The notes beneath the pieces are model-generated. The model ran no database searches, was not told the DNA's origin, and saw only the letters and a list, made by a program, of their open reading frames with translations. The position numbers were made by a program, and so were the translations under genes. Positions 17,031 through 24,924 of a stretch of DNA of 42,426 nucleotides are shown piece after piece. This stretch comes from Acidobacteriota bacterium. GTDB taxonomy: Bacteria; Acidobacteriota; Blastocatellia; RBC074. The stretch covers positions 1 to 42,426 of the forward strand of contig JAHBSF010000047.1 in the NCBI GenBank assembly GCA_019639255.1, read 5' to 3'. The first letter of the stretch is position 1. Each line of letters begins with the position of its first letter.

Positions 17031-17516
17031 TTAGATCAGATAACAGGATTGAGTCAGATAGAGTGGACGGGAGTGTTGAGGGCAGAGATTTCTATCAGGT
17101 AGCCGTGTCGAGCTTAGGGCATTGGCCTCAAACGCCACAGTAGGCGAGTGCAACGTCCGCAGAGAGATCGCTTCACCGGCAGCGGTCGCCTGATGTTCGG
17201 GTTGGGTCAGCAGCGTGCAACAGGGCGGGGCAATCCGGATCTGAATCCCCGGTTGTTCTTGAACAGAGGATGGAGAGACAGCATCCTCAGCAACGGCTTC
17301 TTCCTGATCCGGCTCCGCGTGGCAGGAATGAACGGGCGGCTCTGACGGGCGCTCGACCTGAAGTCCGGCGCGCGATTCAAGGTTCTCTTCACTGCATATA
17401 CAAACGATGCCGGCGCCGGCCTGATGAACGATCAAAACACAGACGACCGCTAGTCGCACCAGTCCGTAACGGAGGGTGCATCCACGCCATGTTTTATTGA
17501 TTCCTGTCAGGCTCAT
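17031..17516 (-). CDS. Small Cys-rich exported protein, first gene of the efflux operon
   Basis: This 161-residue protein has an N-terminal hydrophobic segment (YGLVRLAVVCVLIVHQAGAG) followed by IVCICSEEN. An acidic stretch with HSCHAEPD, a PPCC pair and a tail ending QSCYLI come after. It belongs by layout with the proteins at 2281(-), 4457(+) and 21425(+). Being the first gene behind a MerR-type promoter, it is probably metal-induced and could bind Cu(I) in the periplasm or at the membrane. That is inference; the family is unnamed. The ATG at 17516 lies about 200 bases downstream of the promoter, leaving a long leader. Confidence 0.65.
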   Translation of the reverse strand: MSLTGINKTWRGCTLRYGLVRLAVVCVLIVHQAGAGIVCICSEENLESRAGLQVERPSEPPVHSCHAEPDQEEAVAEDAVSPSSVQEQPGIQIRIAPPCCTLLTQPEHQATAAGEAISLRTLHSPTVAFEANALSSTRLPDRNLCPQHSRPLYLTQSCYLI

Positions 17517-17720
17517 ATCCGTTTCTCTCAGGCACAGCGACTCACCGTCGCCTATTTTGCAGTCGCCTCACAGTTGCTCAAGCACGCGCCGTGCCTCCAG
17601 TTCGGCATCCGCTAACCACACGCTTTATCACACCGGCAGCCTCGATTCCGGGGCAATTCACCCGTCCGATAGGCGGCATCTTTACCGCCATTGGCTGAAT
17701 TGGCCCATGTCCGACGCACC
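17517..17720. other. Leader of the leftward operon, no gene seen
   Basis: About 200 bases between the leftward MerR-type promoter and the first gene at 17516. I see no convincing coding frame. The only notable part is CCGGGGCAATTCAC (17648-17661), which recurs at 28476-28489. Confidence 0.5.
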
Positions 17721-17721
17721 C

Positions 17722-17753
17722 AGAATAAACCCTGTAGTCGAGTGCAGGATCAA
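17722..17753 (-). promoter_or_regulatory. MerR-type promoter of the leftward efflux operon
   Basis: On the minus strand, TTGATC (17748-17753) is followed directly by the dyad CTGCACTCGACTACAG and then TATTCT (17722-17727). The spacer is 20 bases, the over-long spacing typical of promoters activated by MerR-family regulators. The dyad matches the one before merR in 14 of 16 positions. Confidence 0.8.
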
Positions 17754-17827
17754 GGGAAATTTTCACATCCGTGGATTGCATACAGTGCGTGCCCGGCCAG
17801 GAATGTTCGGCGATCGCTAAAAAAGTC

Positions 17828-17859
17828 TTGACTCTGTACTTGACTACAGGATTTAGACT
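17828..17859 (+). promoter_or_regulatory. MerR-type promoter of the rightward merR-copA operon
   Basis: TTGACT (17828-17833) is followed directly by the dyad CTGTACTTGACTACAG (17834-17849) and TAGACT (17854-17859), with a 20-base spacer. The half-sites CTGTA and TACAG are perfect inverted repeats. A MerR-family dimer bound here would underwind the spacer when loaded with metal. The regulator gene starts at 17891, so it is probably autoregulated. Confidence 0.82.
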
Positions 17860-17890
17860 GTTTCCGTTGGATGTTGAAAGGAAGAATGAG

Positions 17891-18481
17891 ATGAGCAACG
17901 AAGCAGTACGGAGTAAGCAGACCGATGAAGTGAAGAAGAACCATCGCGTGCTGAAGATCGGCGAGGTTTCACAACTCTCCGGAGTCGGGGTCGAGGCGCT
18001 GCGTTTTTACGAGCGAAATGGGTTGCTGGAGAAGCCGGCGCGAACCGGAAGCGGTTACCGGGTCTACCCGGAAGACGTGCTGGATCGACTCGCCTTTATC
18101 AAACAGGCGCAGTTACTCGGCTTCTCACTGGATGAGATCAGGCGCGTCATCGAGGATGCGCAAACCGGGGGGAGTCCTTGTGAGGACGTACGGGGGATCG
18201 TGCGCCGTCGGCTTGAGGATCTCGACGAGAGGATGCGCGAGATACGGCGCCACCGCGATGAACTGGCCGAAACGCTTGCCGAGTGGGAACGGGTCGGGCG
18301 CGCGCCCGGCCGCATCTGCGGGCTGATCGAAGGAGCGCATATACGGCACAGCGTGGGCAGGTTGAGCGGGCTGAAGAAGGCAAAGTCGTCGGAGTCGCCA
18401 GAGTTGGAAATGGGAACGAACCGAAATAGCGCCGCTGCCGACAGTGATCGAATTGTCGCAGAGCGGCGGAAAGGAAGATAA
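17891..18481 (+). CDS. MerR-family metal-responsive regulator
   Basis: This 196-residue protein has the MerR winged helix (about 20-90): [43 protein letters not shown] and [14 protein letters not shown] long dimerisation helix follows. Possible metal ligands are C97 (GGSPCEDV, where MerR has its first ligand), C143 (GRICGLIE) and H150. The middle ligand cysteine of MerR and the paired cysteines of ZntR are missing, and the CueR two-Cys loop is not clearly present. The bound metal is therefore uncertain, although copper is likely from the neighbours. The last 40 residues are a polar extension. Two matching operators flank the gene. The gene starts at ATG 17891; an open frame further upstream would cover the promoter. 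Confidence 0.9.
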   Translation: MSNEAVRSKQTDEVKKNHRVLKIGEVSQLSGVGVEALRFYERNGLLEKPARTGSGYRVYPEDVLDRLAFIKQAQLLGFSLDEIRRVIEDAQTGGSPCEDVRGIVRRRLEDLDERMREIRRHRDELAETLAEWERVGRAPGRICGLIEGAHIRHSVGRLSGLKKAKSSESPELEMGTNRNSAAADSDRIVAERRKGR

Positions 18482-18483
18482 AG

Positions 18484-20964
18484 ATGCGAACGGGAGCGAT
18501 GCACGGGACGCAGGCGATTGACCCGATCTGCGGGATGACGGTGGACACGCGATCGGCGGCAGGTGTAATCGAGCGTGACGGGCAGATGTACTACTTCTGC
18601 TCGACCGGATGCAAAGCAAAGTTTGACGCGGAGCCGCAAGGTGTCGCCGAAAAGCAATCTCAGTCGGGTTGCTGCTCGACGAAGGCGGCAGAAGCTGTCG
18701 CGCCGCCGCAGACGGGTTGCTGCGGGGGCGGCGCCGGAACCGCGGTTCAACTGAACGCTCACGGTGCAGCAGAACAGCCCCTGCACCAAATTGGCGGCGC
18801 CGGTCGCCGCACAAATCCTGTTCAACAAGGGGCCGCGCACGGGGCGCACATACACACAACGGCCGGCGCTGATCGCAGCGAGCAGGTCGGCGGGCGGATT
18901 AAAGAGGCAACAGCCGAGGAGGCGCAGGAGAAGGCGTACCGGGCATTGATGCGGAAATTCTCTTTCGCTGCCGTCGTCAGTCTGCCGCTGGTGCTGCTGA
19001 TGTTCGCCGAGTTTATCCCGGCCTGGCGTGAGGCGTTGATGCCTTACCACCGACTGATCGGCGTCATCTCCGCCGTCATTTCACTGCCGGTGCTGTTGTG
19101 GTCCGGCGGGCAGTTCTTTGTCGGCGCCTGGAACGGGTTGCGGAACCATAACACGAATATGGATACGCTCGTCGCGCTCGGCACGGGCGCGGCGTGGGTC
19201 TATTCGACGATCGTCGTCATCGCGCCCGAAGTGTTCCCGGCCGGAACGGCGGGCATGTACTTCGAGGTGGCGGCGATCGTCATCGCGCTGATCCTGCTCG
19301 GTCAGGCGCTCGAGATCCGGGCCAAAAGCCGGTCGAGTGCAGCCATCAGGAAGCTGCTCGAATTGCAGGCGAAGACCGCGCGCGTCATCCGCAACGGCCT
19401 CGAGGTGGATATCCCGATCGCCGAGGTGATCGTCGGCGACACGGTGCTGGTGCGTCCGGGCGAGAAGATCCCTGTCGACGGCGTGATCATCGAGGGCGAA
19501 TCGGCGGTGGACGAAGCCGTTGTCACGGGCGAGTCGGTGCCGGTGGACAAGGCGGCGGGCGACACCGTGATCGGCGCCAGCATCAACAAGACGGGTGCAT
19601 TCACCTTTCGTGCGACGAGGGTCGGCAAGGACACGGCGCTGGCGCGGATCGTCGAGATGGTCGAGCAGGCGCAAAACTCCAAGCCGCCGATCGGGCGTCT
19701 GGTGGACAGCATCTCCTCTTACTTCGTGCCGGCGGTCATGATCGCCGCCATTCTGACCTTCCTCGCGTGGTTCAACTTTGGCCCGCAGCCGGTGCTCAAC
19801 TACGCCGTCGTGACGATGGTGACGGTGCTCGTCATTGCCTGCCCATGCGCGCTCGGGCTGGCGACGCCGATCAGCCTCATGGTCGGCGTCGGCAAGGCCG
19901 CCGAACACGGCGTGCTCATCCGCAACGGCGAGGCGCTGGAGACGGCGTCACGATTGACGACGATCGTGCTCGACAAAACGGGCACCATCACCAAAGGCAA
20001 GCCGGAGCTGACCGATGTGCTGCCGTTCGGCGATTTCACTGAGGAGACGGTGTTGAGGTTCGCGGCGATTGCCGACAAACGCAGCGAGCATCCCCTTGCC
20101 GAAGCGATCGTCAACGGCGCGCGTAAACGCGGTCTCGAGGTTGACGAGCCGGAGCAGTTCAATGCCATTCCCGGACACGGTGTTGAGGCGAGAGTAGATG
20201 GAAGACGCGCGGCGGTCGGCAATCGAAAGCTAATGCAGCGCGAAGGCGTCGCGCTCGATGCGTTCGAGCAGGCGGCCATGCGCCTCGCCGACGAGGGCAA
20301 GACGCCGATGTTTGTCGCCGTCGATGGGCGGCCTGCAGGGATCATCGGCGTCGCCGACACGATCAAGGAAGACTCCATTACCGTTGTCCGGGCGCTGCAG
20401 CGAATGGGCATCGAGGTCGTCATGATGACCGGCGACAACGAGCGCACGGCGAAGGCGATTGCGCGCCAGGTCGGGATTGATCGCGTGCTGGCCGACGTGC
20501 CGCCGGAGGAGAAGGCGCGTCAGGTCGAGAAACTACAGGTCGAGGGCCGTCCGGGGAATGAACGCGGCGGGAGAAGGGCGCGTCTCGTCGGCATGGTCGG
20601 CGACGGGATCAACGATGCGCCGGCGCTGGCGCAGGCCGATGTCGGCTTCGCCATCGGCACAGGTACGGATGTGGCGATCGAAGCGGCCGACGTGACGCTC
20701 GTCGGCGGCAGTTTGCGGGGCGTCGTGACGGCGATTGAGGTCTCGCGCGCGACGCTCAGGAACATCAAACAGAATCTCTTCGGCGCGTTCATCTACAACA
20801 CGCTCGGCATACCTGTCGCAGCCGGGGTCTTTTTCCCGCTCTTCAGTGTACTGCTCTCGCCGATAATTGCGGGCGCGGCGATGGCCGCGTCGAGCGTGAC
20901 GGTCGTGACAAACGCCAATCGCCTGCGGTCCTTCGAGCCGCAGGTCACGGGAAAGGAGAACTGA
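18484..20964 (+). CDS. copA: Cu(I)-type P1B ATPase with N-terminal YHS domain
   Basis: This 826-residue inner-membrane ATPase exports Cu(I)/Ag(I) from the cytoplasm. A YHS domain at about 15-50 (DPICGMTVD...[12 protein letters not shown]) replaces the usual HMA domains. A Cys/His-rich linker follows with GCCSTK, GCCGGG and HGAHIH. The core has [11 protein letters not shown], the metal site [12 protein letters not shown] in TM6, the phosphorylation site [13 protein letters not shown] and [10 protein letters not shown]. The last helices have [13 protein letters not shown] and MAASSVTVV, the YN and MxxSS ligands of copper transporters. It follows merR by two bases, so the two share a transcript. 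Confidence 0.95.
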   Translation: MRTGAMHGTQAIDPICGMTVDTRSAAGVIERDGQMYYFCSTGCKAKFDAEPQGVAEKQSQSGCCSTKAAEAVAPPQTGCCGGGAGTAVQLNAHGAAEQPLHQIGGAGRRTNPVQQGAAHGAHIHTTAGADRSEQVGGRIKEATAEEAQEKAYRALMRKFSFAAVVSLPLVLLMFAEFIPAWREALMPYHRLIGVISAVISLPVLLWSGGQFFVGAWNGLRNHNTNMDTLVALGTGAAWVYSTIVVIAPEVFPAGTAGMYFEVAAIVIALILLGQALEIRAKSRSSAAIRKLLELQAKTARVIRNGLEVDIPIAEVIVGDTVLVRPGEKIPVDGVIIEGESAVDEAVVTGESVPVDKAAGDTVIGASINKTGAFTFRATRVGKDTALARIVEMVEQAQNSKPPIGRLVDSISSYFVPAVMIAAILTFLAWFNFGPQPVLNYAVVTMVTVLVIACPCALGLATPISLMVGVGKAAEHGVLIRNGEALETASRLTTIVLDKTGTITKGKPELTDVLPFGDFTEETVLRFAAIADKRSEHPLAEAIVNGARKRGLEVDEPEQFNAIPGHGVEARVDGRRAAVGNRKLMQREGVALDAFEQAAMRLADEGKTPMFVAVDGRPAGIIGVADTIKEDSITVVRALQRMGIEVVMMTGDNERTAKAIARQVGIDRVLADVPPEEKARQVEKLQVEGRPGNERGGRRARLVGMVGDGINDAPALAQADVGFAIGTGTDVAIEAADVTLVGGSLRGVVTAIEVSRATLRNIKQNLFGAFIYNTLGIPVAAGVFFPLFSVLLSPIIAGAAMAASSVTVVTNANRLRSFEPQVTGKEN

Positions 20965-20966
20965 TC

Positions 20967-21344
20967 ATGACTACGACTGAGATCATCGTAACTCTCGCGG
21001 GTTTTGCCTTGATTGCGTGGATCGTCTGGTATTTCTGGCTGTGGAAGGGCAAGCCGGTGGCCGCGCAGTCGGGCGCGGGCGGCGTGCTGGAGGTTGATGT
21101 GACGGTGAAGGGCGGTTATCAGCCCGCCATCGTTGAGGCCAGGACGGGGCAGCGGCTGCGGCTGAACTTCACGCGCCGCGAGGCCTCGACCTGCGGCGAA
21201 GAGGTCGTCCTGCCGGCGTTTGGCCGGCGCGCTCACCTCCCGCAGAATACGAGCGTGCCGATCGAGATCGTTCCCGACAAACCCGGCGAGTATGAATTCA
21301 CCTGCGGGATGAACATGTACCGCGGCAAAATCGTCGTCCAATGA
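20967..21344 (+). CDS. Membrane-anchored cupredoxin-domain protein
   Basis: This 125-residue protein has one N-terminal membrane segment (IIVTLAGFALIAWIVWYFWL) and a periplasmic cupredoxin-like domain. The likely copper ligands are Cys in STCGEEVV and the C-terminal loop EYEFTCGMNMYRGKIVV, with a Cys and two Met. Such proteins can carry Cu(I)/Cu(II) or electrons at the membrane. It starts two bases after the ATPase gene, which suggests it takes copper directly from that exporter; this is inference. Confidence 0.85.
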   Translation: MTTTEIIVTLAGFALIAWIVWYFWLWKGKPVAAQSGAGGVLEVDVTVKGGYQPAIVEARTGQRLRLNFTRREASTCGEEVVLPAFGRRAHLPQNTSVPIEIVPDKPGEYEFTCGMNMYRGKIVVQ

Positions 21345-21385
21345 TTATCCGGCCGATAGCGGGGCGGAGCCTTCGCCTGCGGTCG

Positions 21386-21415
21386 TTGCGCCGCTCCGCC
21401 GCCGGCTGCTACAAT
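21386..21415 (+). promoter_or_regulatory. Putative near-leaderless internal promoter
   Basis: TTGCGC (21386-21391), 18 bases, then TACAAT (21410-21415). The ATG at 21425 is 9 bases after the -10 box, the same distance as at 4457. It may give the rest of the operon its own transcript. Confidence 0.4.
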
Positions 21416-21424
21416 TCACCACCG

Positions 21425-21865
21425 ATGTTCACCGCCAGGAAAATTCCGGCCCTCGCGCTCGTGCTCATTCTGAGCATTGGCGCGGTCTGCGCGCAAGTAT
21501 GCGACGTCAGTTGCATTGCCATCAGCAGCCGGACGGCGACGACTTCGGAGCCGGAGCAGGAGACCGGCGCGTCGGGACATTGCCATCAGCAGGCCCAATC
21601 ACCGATGACGCCGTCATCGACTTCGGATCACCCCAAACCCGACGGGGATCATTCGTCCGATTGCCTTTCCCACGGCCACGCGGCAGCGCTGCTCAAGTCT
21701 GGTCAGACGTCCGCATCCGACGCTTTTTCTGACGCCCCGGTTCCGGTCGCCGATCTTACCCGCACATTTGATCTCTCGTTGGAGCGTCTCATCGACGGCG
21801 GCGCCCGCCCGAGGCCCGATCCGTCTCCGCCCGCGCCTCCGCGCCATTCGATTCTGAGAATTTAA
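21425..21865 (+). CDS. Small Cys/His-rich exported protein
   Basis: This 146-residue protein has a signal segment (MFTARKIPALALVLILSIGA) ending VCAQVCDVSC. A polar stretch with GHCHQQAQSP, DHPKPDGDHSSDCLSHGHAA follows, and a Pro-rich end PPAPPRHSILRI. The many His and Cys suggest copper binding in the periplasm. It shares its layout with the proteins at 2281(-), 4457(+) and 17516(-), and its tail with 4457. Situated between the cupredoxin and the TolC gene, it may be a chaperone for one of them; this is inference. An earlier in-frame start (21341) would overlap the cupredoxin gene and has no merit. Confidence 0.65.
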   Translation: MFTARKIPALALVLILSIGAVCAQVCDVSCIAISSRTATTSEPEQETGASGHCHQQAQSPMTPSSTSDHPKPDGDHSSDCLSHGHAAALLKSGQTSASDAFSDAPVPVADLTRTFDLSLERLIDGGARPRPDPSPPAPPRHSILRI

Positions 21866-21955
21866 TCCCCCATTCGTCCGGCTCGTAACCACAGAGGCCG
21901 AAGTGTCTCTGACGGGGCAACGTGTCCCGACATCAAGGATGATTGGAGGATCGAC

Positions 21956-23344
21956 ATGCCGTCTCATCAACCGCGCGCGTTATGGCGCGCGGGCATCATC
22001 ACACTCATTATCGTGATAGTAATTGGTTATGCACCGCTGCGTCCCTCGTTTGCACAACAGCCGCCGCAGGCATCGCCTGCCGCGCCGTCATTGCCGACGT
22101 TGACGCTCGCCGATCTCGAACGCATGGCGCTCGAAGGCAATCCGACGCTTGGTCAGGCCGAGGCCGCCGTGCGCGCCGCCGAAGGCCGCCGCGTGCAGGC
22201 CGGTCTGCTGCCGAATCCCGTCGTCGGTTACGCCGGCGAAGAGTTCGCCTTTCGCGCCTTCAGCGACAAAAGCGAACACATCGTTTTTATGGAGCAGACC
22301 ATCCCGCTCGGTGGCAAGCTGCGCAAAAGCCGCGCCGTCTTCGCCCAGGAAAAACTCCAGGCCGAGCAGGAAACCGCGGCGCAGAAACAACGCATTCTCA
22401 ACGCCGTGCGTGTGCTCTATTACCAGGCGCTCGGCGCGCAGCAGCTCATCGAGGTGCGCACCGAACTCTCGCGCCTCGCGCGCGAAGCGGTCAGGATCAC
22501 CGGTGAACTCTTCAACGTCGGACAGGCCGATCGGCCCGACGCGGCGCAGATCCGAATCGAATCCGAACGCGCCGAACTCGATCTGATCATGGCCGAAAAC
22601 GAACGCGATCAGGTCTGGCAGCAACTCGCCGCCGTCGCCGGCAATCCCTTTCTCAAACCGGCGCGGCTCGCCGGCTCACTAGAGGAAAAACCGCCGGTGC
22701 TCGATCAGGCCGAACTGCTCAATCAACTGCTGGCAGGGAGCCCCGAGATCAAACGCGCGCAGGTGGGCGTCGAGCGCGCCCGGGCGACCGTGGCGCGGGC
22801 GAAGGCCGAAGTCGCGCCCGATCTGTTTGTGCGCGGCGGACTCGGCTACAACCGCGAACTGCTCGAACGCGAGATCTCTTTAAACCGCCGGACGGGACCG
22901 GAAGCGCAGGTCGAAGTCGGCATACGCATCCCGCTTTTTAACCGCAATCAGGGCGGCATCGCCGCGGCGAGCGCCGAACTCGACGTCGCCGAACGCGAGG
23001 TGCGGCGCGTCGAGTTGATGTTGCGAGCACGATTTGCCGCGACGTATCGCTCTTATCTCAACGCCTTGCGCGTCGCCACACAGTACGAACAGCGGATCGT
23101 TCCGCAGGCGCAAAGCGCCTACACGCTCTACAGCACCAACTTCCGCAGCATGGCGGCCTCCTATCCGCAGGTGCTGATCTCGCAACGGACGCTCTTTCAG
23201 GTGCGCGTCGAATACGTTGAGGCGCTCGTCAACGTCTGGCAGAACGTCGTTCAGCTGCGCGGCTTCCTGCTGAGCGGCGCACTCGATGCGCCGGCTGCGG
23301 GAGTGACGGAACAACCGGCAGCCGGCGCAACGGACGAACGATGA
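21956..23344 (+). CDS. TolC/CusC-family outer-membrane efflux channel (second copy)
   Basis: This 462-residue protein has a signal peptide (IITLIIVIVIGYAPLRPSFAQ). Two helical hairpin sets typical of outer-membrane efflux proteins follow, the first with ADLERMALEGNPTLGQAEAA and LLPNPVVGYAGEEF, the second from ELLNQLLAGSPEIKRAQVGV, with strand VEVGIRIPLFNRNQGG. It differs clearly from the 15610-16911 channel. No RND pump gene lies next to it; it may serve with the same CusBA complex or with the oxidase encoded after it. Its stop codon overlaps the next start by 4 bases. Confidence 0.92.
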   Translation: MPSHQPRALWRAGIITLIIVIVIGYAPLRPSFAQQPPQASPAAPSLPTLTLADLERMALEGNPTLGQAEAAVRAAEGRRVQAGLLPNPVVGYAGEEFAFRAFSDKSEHIVFMEQTIPLGGKLRKSRAVFAQEKLQAEQETAAQKQRILNAVRVLYYQALGAQQLIEVRTELSRLAREAVRITGELFNVGQADRPDAAQIRIESERAELDLIMAENERDQVWQQLAAVAGNPFLKPARLAGSLEEKPPVLDQAELLNQLLAGSPEIKRAQVGVERARATVARAKAEVAPDLFVRGGLGYNRELLEREISLNRRTGPEAQVEVGIRIPLFNRNQGGIAAASAELDVAEREVRRVELMLRARFAATYRSYLNALRVATQYEQRIVPQAQSAYTLYSTNFRSMAASYPQVLISQRTLFQVRVEYVEALVNVWQNVVQLRGFLLSGALDAPAAGVTEQPAAGATDER

Positions 23345-24903
23345 ACAGAGGGGTGAAACAAATGGAAAAGATGAACTGGATGAGAAGGAAGTTTTTGCGG
23401 GGATCGAGTCTGCTCAGTGCGGGTTTTCTGCTGAACCGCACGGCGGCGGCGCAACACGAACATCACGCGCCGCCGAAACAGGAAAAGCCGGGGAGTGTTG
23501 TTCCGGTGCAGACGCCCGACATTCCGAAGCTGCCGTTTACGATGGATAACGGCGTCAAGGTCTTTCAACTGACGGCCGAGGTCGTTCGGCGCGAGATCAT
23601 GCCGGCAACGCACATGGGACCGGCGCGCATGATGAACGCCTGGGGCTATAACGGGAGCGTGCCGGGCCCGATGATCGAGGCCAACGAAGGCGACCGCGTG
23701 CGGATCGTTTTTACCAACAAGCTGCCCGAGGACACGACCGTCCACTGGCACGGGCTGGAGATCCCGATCGCGATGGACGGCACACCCTACATCAGCCAGC
23801 CGATGGTCAAACCGGGCGGGACATTTATCTATGAATTCACGCTCAATCAGAACGGGACTTTTTTCTACCATTCGCACGGCGCGATGCAGGAGATGATGGG
23901 GATGATCGGCCTGTTTGTCATCCATCCGAAGACGCCGCATCAGCCGCGCGTCGACAAGGATTTCGGGATTATTTTGCAGGGATGGGCGCTGCTGCCGAAC
24001 AACGATACGCCGAACACCATGGCGATGGAGTTCAACTGGCTGACGATCAACGGCAAGTCGGCGCCGGCGACGACGCCGCTGCTCGTCAAACAAGGCGAAC
24101 GCGTCCGCATCCGCATGGTCAACATGGGCATGGATCATCATCCGATCCACATTCACGGGCATCAGTTTTACGTCACGGGGACCGAAGGCGGTCGCATTCC
24201 GCAGACGGCCTGGTATCCCGGAAACACCGTTATCGTCGGCGTGGCGCAGGCGCGCGATGTCGAGTTCGACGCGGTTTACCCGGGCGACTGGATGCTGCAC
24301 TGCCACCTGCCGCATCACATGATGAACCAGATGGTCTCGATGGTCGGGCCGATGGCGATGTCGCACGGCGGCGGATCTGAAACGGGCAAGGGGATGGAAG
24401 AGGGCATGGGCGTGGTGCGGCAGGGACACGCGCTCAGCGAAGACCTCGGGCCGGGCTTCGGGCGCGGGATGGGCATGACGCGCAGCGAGGGTGAAGCCTC
24501 GCACGCCGTCGGAAGGCGAGCCGATGAAGCCGGACAGCAGCACGCCGGGCACGGGCAAACGCCGGAGGTTTATGTTTGTCCGATGCATCCCGAGGTGCGA
24601 TCCGACAAGCCGGGCAAGTGTCCGAAGTGCGGGATGGATCTCAAGGCCGTGGGCTTGAGTGAAGAGCAGAAGAAGCAGGTGCCGGGTTATCCGCAGGACG
24701 AGATGATGATGATGGTCGTCGACGAATCGGTGGTCAAACCGGAGAATTACGGTCTGGCTGCGGGGTGGTCGGCGTCGCTGCAGGGGATGATGAATCTGAT
24801 TCGCGTGTTGCCGCCGGATAAATACGAAGATGTGATGAAGCGCGTGCGCGAAGGGCGGGTTGAGAAGCCTGCGGCGCCGGAGCATAAACACGACGAGGAT
24901 TAA
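23341..24903 (+). CDS. Multicopper oxidase with C-terminal heavy-metal-binding domain
   Basis: This 520-residue exported protein has a Tat-like signal (MRRKFLRGSSLLSAGFLL). The oxidase part has all four copper motifs: HWHGLEI, FFYHSHGAM, HPIHIHGHQFYV and HCHLPHHMMNQM. It probably oxidises Cu(I) to the less toxic Cu(II) in the periplasm, as CueO/PcoA do. After about residue 415 it carries VCPMHPEVRSDKPGKCPKCG, a heavy-metal-binding domain, then a helical region and a His/Asp end (EHKHDED). A Met/Gly-rich linker joins them. The fusion suggests that copper is passed from the appended domain to the oxidase. It is translationally coupled to the TolC gene. Confidence 0.93.
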   Translation: MNRGVKQMEKMNWMRRKFLRGSSLLSAGFLLNRTAAAQHEHHAPPKQEKPGSVVPVQTPDIPKLPFTMDNGVKVFQLTAEVVRREIMPATHMGPARMMNAWGYNGSVPGPMIEANEGDRVRIVFTNKLPEDTTVHWHGLEIPIAMDGTPYISQPMVKPGGTFIYEFTLNQNGTFFYHSHGAMQEMMGMIGLFVIHPKTPHQPRVDKDFGIILQGWALLPNNDTPNTMAMEFNWLTINGKSAPATTPLLVKQGERVRIRMVNMGMDHHPIHIHGHQFYVTGTEGGRIPQTAWYPGNTVIVGVAQARDVEFDAVYPGDWMLHCHLPHHMMNQMVSMVGPMAMSHGGGSETGKGMEEGMGVVRQGHALSEDLGPGFGRGMGMTRSEGEASHAVGRRADEAGQQHAGHGQTPEVYVCPMHPEVRSDKPGKCPKCGMDLKAVGLSEEQKKQVPGYPQDEMMMMVVDESVVKPENYGLAAGWSASLQGMMNLIRVLPPDKYEDVMKRVREGRVEKPAAPEHKHDED

Positions 24904-24924
24904 TGCAACAGACAGGAGGTTTCC

